From Pseudooceanicola marinus (GTDB taxonomy: Bacteria; Pseudomonadota; Alphaproteobacteria; Rhodobacterales; Rhodobacteraceae): DNA of 64,000 bases. This document shows positions 19,083-26,776 of the stretch, in pieces. Within the stretch, counting starts at the first letter, position 1. Each line of letters begins with the position of its first letter. The notes under the pieces are model-generated. The model saw only the letters and a list, made by a program, of their open reading frames with translations, searched no databases and was not told where the DNA came from. Made by a program: the position numbers and the translations under genes. The DNA is taken from positions 1-64,000 of the forward strand of contig NZ_JAIVMC010000003.1 in the NCBI RefSeq assembly GCF_020177265.1, in the 5' to 3' direction.

Positions 19083-19856
19083 TCAGGATTTCTCGAAAAA
19101 AGTTGTCGGGGCGTCGACGGCGGGCATGCGGTCGACTTCCTGCATCTGGCCGAGGCCCTGCTGACGAGCCCGCGCGGCGGACACCAGGGCGCGGAAAATG
19201 CGGCGCTGACGGCGGGCATAGACCAGGTGTTCGGGGTGCCATTGCACGCCGATGGCAAAGGGATCCGACAGGCTTTCCAGGGCCTGGGGCATGCCTCCCT
19301 GGTCGCGGGCCGACAGGCGCAGCCCGTCGCCCAGCCGGTTCACGGCCTGGCTGTGCAGGGCGTTGACCTTCATCGGTTCGGTGCCGGCCAGGTCAGCCAG
19401 GCGGGTGCCGGGCAGCACCTCGACCTCGCGGCGGGGCAGGATGGTGCGGTAGCGGCGCGAGCTGTCGTAGACCTCGAAGGCATCCTGGTGCAGCGTGCCG
19501 CCCAGCACCACGTTCAGCATCTGGGCGCCGCGGCAGATGCCCAGCACGGGCAGGCCATGGCCGCGCGCTTTTTCGATCACCCGCGATTCCATCCGGTCGC
19601 GGGCCGGGTCCAGGGTGACGCCCGCGCGAACTTCGCCGCCGTAGAGCATCGGCGCAATGTCATCGCCGCCGCCGATGACCACGCCGTCGACCTTGTTCAG
19701 GTCGACCTCATCCTCCTGGATCCAGCGCAGGGCCTTGCCGCCCGCCAGGGCCACCTGCAGCCGGATCAGCGGAAAGATCCGCCAGGCCGACTTGGCCGAG
19801 ACGGTGACACCGATCCTCGGGCGCGGGCGATCCCGCTTGCCGAACAGCAGGCTCAT
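19083..19856 (-). CDS. Class I glutamine amidotransferase-like hydrolase (peptidase C26, gamma-glutamyl-GABA hydrolase type)
   Basis: A 257-residue protein. The nucleophile is Cys108 in LGICRGAQ, with the His207/Glu209 pair in VQWHPEH and the GGGDDIAP oxyanion-side loop near 62. This fold includes PuuD, which removes gamma-glutamyl groups. Its ATGA overlap with the upstream amidoligase gene shows translational coupling, so it probably acts with that enzyme rather than in putrescine breakdown: either feeding ammonia by cleaving glutamine or hydrolysing the amide the ligase makes. Amidoligase-amidotransferase pairs of this kind are known from comparative genomics as predicted peptide-modification modules without a defined substrate. 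Confidence 0.8.
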   Translation of the reverse strand: MSLLFGKRDRPRPRIGVTVSAKSAWRIFPLIRLQVALAGGKALRWIQEDEVDLNKVDGVVIGGGDDIAPMLYGGEVRAGVTLDPARDRMESRVIEKARGHGLPVLGICRGAQMLNVVLGGTLHQDAFEVYDSSRRYRTILPRREVEVLPGTRLADLAGTEPMKVNALHSQAVNRLGDGLRLSARDQGGMPQALESLSDPFAIGVQWHPEHLVYARRQRRIFRALVSAARARQQGLGQMQEVDRMPAVDAPTTFFEKS

Positions 19857-20866
19857 GAGCGCAGCGCCTCGGCCAGCTCTCGCAGATCGCCATGACCGGC
19901 GCGCGTCAGGATGTCTTCCGAGGCCTCGACCCAGCCGTTCAGCTGCAGGCGCAGCCGTTCCATCGGGTCGTCGCGCATCTCGCGCCAGCGGGTGCAGAGC
20001 GCCTCCAGCGTGTCGTGGTCCTCTGCCAGCCGTTCGACGGCGCACCACAGGGCCCATTCGCCGGCCAGGCTCCAGCTCGGCTCGTCGATACGGCAATCGG
20101 GCATGCGGTAGTGATAGGCGGGGCGGGCCGAAACTGTTCCCCCCGCGCCGCGGGCCAGGGCGTCGCGGGTCAGCTCCGGGCACAGGTGGGCGAAGATCGG
20201 GAGCATGTCGAGTGCATGGTTGCGCGAATGCGTGGCCCCCAGGTAGCTCTCCACCAGGGTATCCAGCCGCTCGGGACAGCCCTGGGCCAGGACATCCAGC
20301 AGGCGCTGCGGGTAGGGATCGACGAAGGGCAGGGCGCGACGCGACACGTCCAGGTCGTAGGCGTCGCGCAACAGCGGTTCGGCCATGGCGAAGGCGGTGG
20401 TGACGGACCACAGATGCGCAGCCGTGGGCGCGGCGATCTGCACGTTCAGATGCACGCCGAAGCCCAGCAGGATCCCGTCATGGGTGCCGCTGGCCCCGGC
20501 GGCACGATAGCGCGCCAGTACCTCGTCCAGCTGGCCCAGACGGTCGGGCGGGAAGGGGGAGGTGACCAGCTCCACCGGCACGACGTTGCGCGCCAGGTCC
20601 AGGGCGGCCCGGCCAAGCGCGGTGTCATCCTGATCGCGATAGGTCGTGTCCATGTAGAGCTTGCAGGTGCCGAAGGGCGTCTCCTCGACGCGGTAGTCTT
20701 CGTCGCCCTGCGTGACCTCGCGGTCCGTCATCCCGGCCAGGATCTCGGCGGCACGGCCCTCGGTCAGCCCACCGAATTCCACCTCGACGCCCAGCAGGCG
20801 GGTCTCGCCCTTCTCGTTCTGCGGAGAGGGCAGGGGGGAGATCGCGGAGCTGTGGTGCGAGGACAT
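19853..20866 (-). CDS. Amidoligase-family enzyme
   Basis: A 337-residue protein of the amidoligase family (glutamine-synthetase-like fold). The N-terminal strand LLGVEVEFGGLTEG carries the acidic pair typical of metal-ATP binding. Further fold landmarks are KLYMDTTYRD near 69, PVELVTSPFP near 97 and FGVHLNVQ near 136, the last matching the HxN element of these ligases. It would form an amide or peptide bond using ATP. The start at 20866 follows AAGGAA. It is the first gene of a coupled pair with the amidotransferase-like hydrolase and lies just downstream of the general stress response kinase gene. The natural substrate is unknown. Confidence 0.75.
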   Translation of the reverse strand: MSSHHSSAISPLPSPQNEKGETRLLGVEVEFGGLTEGRAAEILAGMTDREVTQGDEDYRVEETPFGTCKLYMDTTYRDQDDTALGRAALDLARNVVPVELVTSPFPPDRLGQLDEVLARYRAAGASGTHDGILLGFGVHLNVQIAAPTAAHLWSVTTAFAMAEPLLRDAYDLDVSRRALPFVDPYPQRLLDVLAQGCPERLDTLVESYLGATHSRNHALDMLPIFAHLCPELTRDALARGAGGTVSARPAYHYRMPDCRIDEPSWSLAGEWALWCAVERLAEDHDTLEALCTRWREMRDDPMERLRLQLNGWVEASEDILTRAGHGDLRELAEALRS

Positions 20867-20925
20867 CGGGGGCGTTCCTTTCGGGGGAGCGGGCGGGGCC
20901 GCTGTCGGCGCCCGCCCGGTCGGGG

Positions 20926-22659
20926 TCAGTAGTCCAGCGGCTCCGGCTGGAAGCTGGCAACTTCGAAGCTGATCGAGGCGCGGTACTCCGTCTCGGTTTC
21001 CTCGATCTCGATCGCGCTGCCCAGCTGGGTTGCGAAGGCGCGGATCAGCTGGTTGCCCAGGCCCGTGCTTTCACCATCGGTTTCCAGGTGATGCGCGCCG
21101 CCCTTGGAGTTGACGACCACCAGGTGCGCCCGGGTCCCCTCCTGCACCAGCGACAGGGTCATCCAGGGCGGACCTTGGTCGCTGCCGGTGTATTTCACCC
21201 CGTTGGCCATCAGTTCCGAGGCCAGCAGCGACAGGGGCACGGCCTGGTCGGGGTAGAGGATCACGTCGGCCACATCGTATTTGACCCGGATGCGGTGCCC
21301 GCCCGAGGCGGAGGCCTGCAGGGTCTGGTTCGCGACTTCGCGCACCAGCTTGCCCACGTTGACCTGGCCCTGGCTTTCGACCTGATGCAGGTTGCGGTGG
21401 ATCGACGCCATGGCCAGCACGCGATCCTGCAGGCGGGCGAGGATCGCCTTGGTTTCCGGCGAATGGGCGCGGCGGATGTTCATGTTCATGATCGAGCTGA
21501 TCAGCTGAAGGTTGTTCTTCACCCGGTGGTGCACTTCCTTCAGCAGCACATTGCGCTGGCGCACGGCGTTTTCCAGCTCCGCCTGGTCGTGCAGGATCGT
21601 CTCGGCCATGAGGATGAAATCCTCTTCCATGTTCTTGAGCTCGTCGGCGGCATAGCGCATCGAGCGCTGACCTTCGAAGGTGCGCACCCGTTCGAAGCGG
21701 CGCATGCGGCGGCTGAGCTGGCGGATATGGCGGCCGGCCATGCGGTCGATGGCCACCAGCCCGACCACGGCGGAGGCAATCCACATCAGCAGCGGGAAGA
21801 GAATGACGGGGACCTGGACCTGGTCGCTCATGTTCTCGAAGGAGGGCCAGATCCCCAGGGCGAAAACCTCGTCCTCGACGATAGGGACGACGACGTAGAG
21901 CTGATCGCCCTCGGCGCGGCTCTGTCCGGAAAAGACCATCGGGGCCAGCCGCGCCATATCCTCCAGCGAGGAGCGGATCGGCAACAGGCTCTGTGTCCGT
22001 TCCCCATCCGGCGCGGCGTCCTCGATGCTGCTGGTCAGCACCTCGCCGGACGCATTGAAGGTCATCAGGTAATCGGGTGCGGCTCCGAAGCTGGGTTGTT
22101 GCCCCAGGTTCAGGTTGGCATGGGGCACCGAGATGGCGGTATAGCCGACGTAGGTGCCGTCAATCTCGACCGGATGGGATACGACCAGAACGGAGGTGTG
22201 GCTGATCGCGCCTTCGTTCACGACCATCACGCGGGGGCGCTTTTGCTGGATCACTTCCAGATGCGAGGGCCGTTCGGACACGTCCTGCCCGACGCCGCGC
22301 GAGGAGCAGCTTACCTGGCCGTCCACGGGGATGAACGCCGCCAGGCTGAAATCTGGCATGGCGGCGTTGAATTCCTGCATCACCTCGCGGCAGCCCTGCG
22401 TGTCAGGGCCCTGGGTCTGGACCATGCGCGCCAGCGCCGCCGTTGCGCCGAAGGCCTGCTGCAGCACGGCGCGCTCTTCCTCGACGCCCTGCTGGGTCAG
22501 CGCCAGCAGGGACAGTCGTGTGACTTCTTCGGCCTGGGAAGAGACCTGGTTGGTCTGATAGATCGCGATGGACCCGATGGGGACCAGCGCCAGAGAGAGG
22601 ATCCCTGCGATCCGGAAGGACAGTGACCGGAACCAGGGCGTATTCGCGCTATGCGGCAT
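20926..22659 (-). CDS. Membrane sensor histidine kinase (HisKA_2 type) of the general stress response
   Basis: A 577-residue inner-membrane kinase. Transmembrane helix 1 spans about residues 13-32. A periplasmic Cache-like sensor region extends to about 285, and helix 2 (about 285-305) is followed by a HAMP-like/coiled-coil linker. The HisKA_2 phosphoacceptor motif EVHHRVKNNLQ has the predicted phospho-His at 378. An HATPase region follows (asparagine-box-like ELMANGVKY, then STGLGNQLI). Kinases of this class phosphorylate PhyR to release EcfG. It is encoded 15 nt after ecfG in the nepR-ecfG operon, opposite phyR, as in many roseobacters. The sensed signal is not known. Confidence 0.88.
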   Translation of the reverse strand: MPHSANTPWFRSLSFRIAGILSLALVPIGSIAIYQTNQVSSQAEEVTRLSLLALTQQGVEEERAVLQQAFGATAALARMVQTQGPDTQGCREVMQEFNAAMPDFSLAAFIPVDGQVSCSSRGVGQDVSERPSHLEVIQQKRPRVMVVNEGAISHTSVLVVSHPVEIDGTYVGYTAISVPHANLNLGQQPSFGAAPDYLMTFNASGEVLTSSIEDAAPDGERTQSLLPIRSSLEDMARLAPMVFSGQSRAEGDQLYVVVPIVEDEVFALGIWPSFENMSDQVQVPVILFPLLMWIASAVVGLVAIDRMAGRHIRQLSRRMRRFERVRTFEGQRSMRYAADELKNMEEDFILMAETILHDQAELENAVRQRNVLLKEVHHRVKNNLQLISSIMNMNIRRAHSPETKAILARLQDRVLAMASIHRNLHQVESQGQVNVGKLVREVANQTLQASASGGHRIRVKYDVADVILYPDQAVPLSLLASELMANGVKYTGSDQGPPWMTLSLVQEGTRAHLVVVNSKGGAHHLETDGESTGLGNQLIRAFATQLGSAIEIEETETEYRASISFEVASFQPEPLDY

Positions 22660-22674
22660 TTGGGCTCCCGCCGG

Positions 22675-23286
22675 TCAGCGAGCCGTCATGGGCTTCGACG
22701 TCACCACGGCCATCGTGGCGGGGTCGGTCAGTTCCAGGGCTTCATCTTCGTTCAGCTTCATCAGTTCGGCCAGTTTCGCGCGGCCACGGTTGGCGCGGCT
22801 CTTGATCGTGCCGACCGCCACACCGCAGGATTCCGCGGCTTCCTCGTAGGAGGCGCCCAAGGCACCGACCAGAACCAACGCCTCGCGCTGTTCGTCGGGC
22901 AGCTGGTTGAAGGCGGTCCGGAAATCGGCCATCGCAAGGCGGCCATCGTGGGCCGGCTTCTCGGACAGGCTTTCGGCGAAAACGCCGTCGACGTCCGCGA
23001 CTTCGCGGCGCGTTTTGCGCAGCGAGGAATAGTAGGTGTTGCGCAGGATGGTAAACAGCCAGGCGCGCAGGTTGGTGCCGACCTGGAATTTCTCGATATT
23101 GGTCCAGGCTTTCACGATCGCGTCCTGAACGAGGTCGTCGGCGGTGGCCGAGTTCCGGGTCAGACCGAGGGCGAAGGCACGCAGCGCGGGCAGGTGGTTG
23201 ACCAGCTCATCGCGCGGGTTGGGGCCAGACAGGCCGCTGGTGTCGTCGCCGGCGCCGCCATTGGCGGAGGTCGCTCGCGTCGTCAT
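22675..23286 (-). CDS. ecfG: EcfG-type extracytoplasmic function sigma factor
   Basis: A 203-residue ECF sigma factor. Region 2 spans about residues 28-95 (AFALGLTRNSATADDLVQDAI, then WLFTILRNTYYSSLRK). Region 4 spans about 125-180 (LPDEQREALVLVGALGASYEEAAESCGVAVGTIKSR). It directs RNA polymerase to GGAAC-N16-CGTT promoters of the general stress response; three such sites occur in this window. Its start overlaps the nepR stop (ATGA), giving tight coupling with its anti-sigma factor. Confidence 0.93.
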   Translation of the reverse strand: MTTRATSANGGAGDDTSGLSGPNPRDELVNHLPALRAFALGLTRNSATADDLVQDAIVKAWTNIEKFQVGTNLRAWLFTILRNTYYSSLRKTRREVADVDGVFAESLSEKPAHDGRLAMADFRTAFNQLPDEQREALVLVGALGASYEEAAESCGVAVGTIKSRANRGRAKLAELMKLNEDEALELTDPATMAVVTSKPMTAR

Positions 23287-23459
23287 TCCCGGTGCTCCTC
23301 GTTATCAGCGGAAGCACTTTGAGGCTCCTGCTCCTGCAGTTGCTGCAACAGATCCTTGAACCGGTCGGGGATGTCCTCTTCCAAAGTGGATTGGAACACG
23401 CGACGCAGGTTGTCGTCGATCCCGCCGTGTGAGCTTGATTTTGTCTGACCCAATGTCAT
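23283..23459 (-). CDS. nepR: NepR anti-sigma factor
   Basis: A 58-residue protein with the conserved NepR core IDDNLRRVFQSTLEEDIPDRFKDLLQQLQ (two helices joined at the invariant Pro-Asp-Arg-Phe). NepR binds EcfG under non-stress conditions and is titrated by phosphorylated PhyR. The start at 23459 has AAGAGGAAC immediately upstream; the frame continues to a TTG at 23507, but that codon overlaps the predicted promoter -10, so the short form is preferred. First gene of nepR-ecfG-kinase, read from the EcfG promoter at 23506-23530, which implies positive autoregulation. Confidence 0.9.
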   Translation of the reverse strand: MTLGQTKSSSHGGIDDNLRRVFQSTLEEDIPDRFKDLLQQLQEQEPQSASADNEEHRE

Positions 23460-23498
23460 GTTCCTCTTTCGATAGTCCGAGAAATTCTCATCGCTGGC

Positions 23499-23530
23499 GG
23501 AACCCAACGCGCCATCCGGAGTTAGGTTCC
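23499..23530. promoter_or_regulatory. Overlapping divergent EcfG promoters of nepR and phyR
   Basis: On the minus strand GGAAC (23526-23530) and CGTT (23506-23509) are separated by exactly 16 bp and lie about 48 nt before the nepR start. On the plus strand GGAAC (23499-23503) and AGTT (23520-23523) are also 16 bp apart, with one mismatch in the -10, and lie about 33 nt before the phyR start. The two promoters interlock within 32 bp, so sigma binding in one direction would exclude the other. Confidence 0.75.
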
Positions 23531-23555
23531 TGAAAAATGCAAAAAAGGGGATAAA

Positions 23556-24380
23556 ATGTCAGTCTCTTCCGGCAACGCATCGAACACCGGTGATCTTGCG
23601 GCACTGATCGGTGCGCACCTGCCCTTCCTGCGCCGTTACGCGCGGGCGCTGACGGGGGCACAGTCCAGCGGTGACGCCTATGCGGCCGCGACGTTGGAGG
23701 CGATCCTCCAGGACCGGTCGGTCTTCGAAGGGGGCATTGGCGAGAAAGTTGCCCTTTTCAAGGTCTTCCACACGATCTGGGCCAGCTCCGGGGCCCCCGT
23801 TGCCATCGAGGCTTCGGGGCTTGAGGCGCAGGCGCAGCGGCACATGGCGAAGCTCAGCCCGAACACCCGCGAGGCGCTGCTGCTGCACACCATCGAAGAT
23901 TTCAACGTAAGCGAGGTGGCCAGCGTCATGGGAACCGACGAAGCCGAGGTCGAGACCCTTCTCGATACCGCCCGCCAGGAGATGGCCGACGCCGTCTCCG
24001 GTCGGGTCATGATCATCGAGGACGAGGCGATCATCGCCATGGACCTGGAGGCCCTGGTGGCCGAAATGGGCCACAAGATCACCGGCGTGGCGCGCACCCA
24101 CGGCGAGGCGGTGGAACTGGCCAAGGCGGAAACGCCGGACCTGATCATGGCGGACATCCAGCTGGCCGACAACTCCAGCGGCATCGACGCGGTGAACGAG
24201 ATCCTCGGCGAGCTGGGCGACCGCCCGGTGATCTTCATCACGGCCTTCCCCGAGCGCCTGCTGACCGGCGATCGTCCCGAACCCGCCTTCCTGATCTCCA
24301 AGCCCTACCGCGAAGACCAGGTGCGCTCGGCCGTCAGCCAGGCGATGTTCTTTGCCTCCACCGAGACGCTGAAAACCTGA
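23556..24380 (+). CDS. phyR: PhyR anti-anti-sigma response regulator
   Basis: A 274-residue protein. Residues of about 10-140 are a sigma-factor-like (EcfG-mimicking) domain (LIGAHLPFLRRYARALTG at the N-terminus and LSPNTREALLLHTIEDFNVSEVASVMG as the sigma4-like part). Residues of about 150-265 are a receiver domain with the acidic pocket IIEDEAIIA, phospho-acceptor Asp200 in IMADIQL, a FITAFPE segment and the conserved Lys in ISKPY. Phosphorylation lets the sigma-like domain bind NepR and free EcfG. RBS AGGGGAT precedes the start. It is divergent from nepR-ecfG and followed by a strong terminator. Confidence 0.95.
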   Translation: MSVSSGNASNTGDLAALIGAHLPFLRRYARALTGAQSSGDAYAAATLEAILQDRSVFEGGIGEKVALFKVFHTIWASSGAPVAIEASGLEAQAQRHMAKLSPNTREALLLHTIEDFNVSEVASVMGTDEAEVETLLDTARQEMADAVSGRVMIIEDEAIIAMDLEALVAEMGHKITGVARTHGEAVELAKAETPDLIMADIQLADNSSGIDAVNEILGELGDRPVIFITAFPERLLTGDRPEPAFLISKPYREDQVRSAVSQAMFFASTETLKT

Positions 24381-24441
24381 GGAAGCTGCGGGTCCCGGCT
24401 GTACCGGGTGCCCGCCATATCCCTGTTTTGACGAAAGAAAC

Positions 24442-24470
24442 GCCCCGCCGATCTTCGCGATCGGCGGGGC
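24442..24470 (+). terminator. Intrinsic terminator of phyR
   Basis: Arms 24442-24453 and 24459-24470 form a perfect 12-bp stem (GCCCCGCCGATC and its complement) with a 5-nt loop, followed by ATTTTCGTTG. It lies 61 nt after the phyR stop and just before the convergent DUF1328 gene ends, so it may serve both directions. Confidence 0.85.
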
Positions 24471-24502
24471 ATTTTCGTTGACGTTTCTTGCTCTGCCCGA
24501 GG

Positions 24503-24700
24503 TCAGTACCAGCGGGAGTTCTCGTCGAACTCGTCCTGGTTCTGATCCTCCGTCATATGCAGCAGGAGCGACAGGATCCCGAGACCTGCAAAGAGCAGGA
24601 ACAGGATCTGTGCGATCCCCGCAGAGGCTGCCGCGATCCCCGCGTATCCGAAGATTCCGGCGATGAGCGCGACAGCAAAGAAAGTGATTGGCCAGATCAT
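24503..24700 (-). CDS. Small DUF1328 (UPF0391) membrane protein
   Basis: A 65-residue protein with two hydrophobic helices (about residues 4-24 and 28-47, including ALIAGIFGYAGIAAASAGIAQILF) and a short acidic tail. It matches the DUF1328/UPF0391 family of small inner-membrane proteins common in Proteobacteria. The biochemical role is unknown. AGGTG precedes the ATG. A perfect EcfG promoter lies 57-81 nt upstream, which places it in the general stress regulon. Confidence 0.85.
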   Translation of the reverse strand: MIWPITFFAVALIAGIFGYAGIAAASAGIAQILFLLFAGLGILSLLLHMTEDQNQDEFDENSRWY

Positions 24701-24756
24701 GGCGCACCTCCGTTTTTCGTGTCGCTTCAGGTGTTTCCACCCGTCTTGGATAATTC

Positions 24757-24781
24757 AACGCGGTACACAGGTGCTGGTTCC
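24757..24781 (-). promoter_or_regulatory. EcfG promoter of the DUF1328 gene
   Basis: Minus-strand GGAAC (24777-24781) and CGTT (24757-24760) are 16 bp apart, a perfect consensus match. The predicted transcription start near 24749 leaves a leader of about 50 nt before the ATG at 24700. Confidence 0.75.
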
Positions 24782-24847
24782 GCAGAGTCATCTCGGAATC
24801 CGGAGATTTTAGGTGAAATGTGAGATAATTTTTCTGGGGCCGGGGGA

Positions 24848-25873
24848 TCAGGGACGGTCCAGATCGTCCCCGGCGGTGACGCCGGAGATCAGCTGGTAGG
24901 ACAGCAGGTCCTGCATCTGCGCCGGGTCGCGCAAGAGCGGCGTGACGCTGGCAGCAAGGCGTTTCAGTCGCGCGGCAGGGGGCACGGGCAAGGGGACGGC
25001 TCCTGCATCATCGAGCAGGGTGAACTGCAGCGGGCTGCGCGCGTCGGCCTGGATCAGGCGGGGCAGGTCCTCTGGATGGATGGACCCGATACGGGGATAC
25101 CCGCCGATGGTCTGGCATTCCGGACCCAGCACGAAGGGGGTGCCATCCCCGGTGATCTGCACGTCACCGGCCTGGATCGGCTCGGACGCCATGCCGCCGG
25201 CATCCAGGTGCCAGTCCTGCGCCGCATCGCAGAGCAGTTGGATGGCCTGACGGTTGCTGCGCGGGCCGCGTGTGAACCGCGCGGCCAGGAAGCTCTGCAT
25301 CCGGGCGTGGTCGAACAGGTGGGTCTGCGGGCCGTGCAGCAGCCGCAGGGACCCGCCGCCGAAGCGTGGCTCGGGGCGCAGGGTGCAGGCCGGACGGTGC
25401 GGTGTGGGGTCGTCTCCGGTGGGCAGCGAGGTGCCATCGGACAGGAGGGTGCCGATCCCGGCGGCCAGGTGCGCGGCGCGGCTGCCCATCAGGGGCGGCG
25501 TGGCGATGCCGCCGGCGGGGGTCAGGTAGCCCACGGTGCCGCCTGTGGTGCCGCCGATCCGCAGGATCTGGCCCGGCTGGACCGGGTGGGCGGCGTGCCA
25601 GACCAGCGGCTGACCATCCAGCGTCGCCTGCATCGGCGCCCCGGTCAGCGCCAGGCGCATCGGGGCCGTGACCTCGAAGGCGGCGCCCATGCCGGGCATT
25701 TCCACCGAAGCCACGGGGCCTTTCAGCCCCAGCAGGGCGGCGGCCTCCCACAGGGCCAGCGGGTCCAGCGCCCCGCCGCGGGACAGGCCCTGACCCGCGT
25801 GGCCCGGGCGGCCCAGATCCTGGACGGTCAGCGCCGGGCCGGGGGCAGAGACGATCAGCGCGGCGCCGGTCAC
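24848..25873 (-). CDS. pxpC: 5-oxoprolinase subunit C (PxpC; KipA/biotin-dependent carboxyltransferase-like)
   Basis: A 341-residue protein of the KipA / allophanate-hydrolase-related family. N-terminal VSAPGPALTVQDLGRPGHAGQG and GGALDPLALWEAAALLG are characteristic, as is GYPRIGSIHPEDLPRLIQ near residue 260. With PxpB (and PxpA in E. coli) it forms the prokaryotic ATP-dependent 5-oxoprolinase that clears spontaneously formed 5-oxoproline. Its start overlaps the pxpB stop by 4 nt (ATGA). No pxpA is visible in the window. Confidence 0.85.
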   Translation of the reverse strand: MTGAALIVSAPGPALTVQDLGRPGHAGQGLSRGGALDPLALWEAAALLGLKGPVASVEMPGMGAAFEVTAPMRLALTGAPMQATLDGQPLVWHAAHPVQPGQILRIGGTTGGTVGYLTPAGGIATPPLMGSRAAHLAAGIGTLLSDGTSLPTGDDPTPHRPACTLRPEPRFGGGSLRLLHGPQTHLFDHARMQSFLAARFTRGPRSNRQAIQLLCDAAQDWHLDAGGMASEPIQAGDVQITGDGTPFVLGPECQTIGGYPRIGSIHPEDLPRLIQADARSPLQFTLLDDAGAVPLPVPPAARLKRLAASVTPLLRDPAQMQDLLSYQLISGVTAGDDLDRP

Positions 25874-26610
25874 GACAGGACCTCCAGCCGGGCGCCGCCC
25901 ATGGGATCGGCGCCGAGGGCCTCCAGTTCGCTGTCCGAGACGGCGTGAAAGCGGATCTCGTCACCGGTGCACAGGGGCATCGGGTCTGTCGCGTCCGGTT
26001 GGAACGGGCGGAAGGCGGCGCGTCCGATCTGCATCCAGCCGGTCGGCGAGGCGTTTGAAAACAGCACCATCTGCCGGATCGCCAGGGTCAGGGCACCGGC
26101 GGGCACGTCCTGCAGCTGTGCGCGGCGGGGCAGGTCGAAGACCGGGGGCAATTGGCCCAGGTAGGGCTGCCCCGGGGCAAAACCGATGGCCAGGACGCGG
26201 GGCCGCTCCGCCAGGATACGGGTCACCACCTCGGCCTCGGGCAGGCCGGTGATCCGGGCCACCTCAGGCAGGTCTGGTGCATGCGCCGTCGCGAAGGAGA
26301 CCGGCAGGTGCCAGCAGCGGGCGGCCGGCGCGGGTGGCAGGGACAGCCAGTCGCGGCTGTCTAGCAGGGCGCGTGCGGCGCCCTGGACCTGGTCGGCGGG
26401 CTGGTCCAGCGGATCGAGGCGCAGCAGGACCGAGGCCGGGGCCGGCACCACCTCCGTCACGCCGTCCAGCGCCGCGGCCTCTGCCGCGAAGGCGCGGGCG
26501 GCCCGGTTCGCCTCTTCGGTGAAGGTCGTGCCGAAACGCACGAGCACGCCATCCAGGCCAAGCGGCAGGAGCGCGGGCAGGGCAACAGGATCACGGGCGG
26601 CGGCGGGCAT
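25870..26610 (-). CDS. pxpB: 5-oxoprolinase subunit B (PxpB; KipI-like)
   Basis: A 246-residue protein of the KipI/PxpB family. Landmarks are LPLGLDGVLVRFG at the N-terminus, VSFATAHAPDLPEVARITGLPEAEVV near residue 110, FAPGQPYLGQLPPVFDLPRR near 150, and NASPTGWMQIGRAAFRPFQPD near 195. It works with the coupled PxpC to hydrolyse 5-oxoproline to glutamate. The start at 26610 has a GGAG about 9 nt upstream. The frame extends much further upstream but without protein-like composition or a ribosome site. Confidence 0.85.
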   Translation of the reverse strand: MPAAARDPVALPALLPLGLDGVLVRFGTTFTEEANRAARAFAAEAAALDGVTEVVPAPASVLLRLDPLDQPADQVQGAARALLDSRDWLSLPPAPAARCWHLPVSFATAHAPDLPEVARITGLPEAEVVTRILAERPRVLAIGFAPGQPYLGQLPPVFDLPRRAQLQDVPAGALTLAIRQMVLFSNASPTGWMQIGRAAFRPFQPDATDPMPLCTGDEIRFHAVSDSELEALGADPMGGARLEVLS

Positions 26611-26776
26611 CGGGGCGGGCTCCGGCGGGGGCGGACGGGGAGGGGCACAGGTTGCAATTCCGCTCCCCGTTGTCAACGTGGCGTGCCCGACGGCGGCGGC
26701 TGGCCCAGGGTGCTGCCGGGGCTTCGATCCGCCGCCCAGATCGGATAGCATGGGCCGGAGCAGACGAGGTGGGTGC

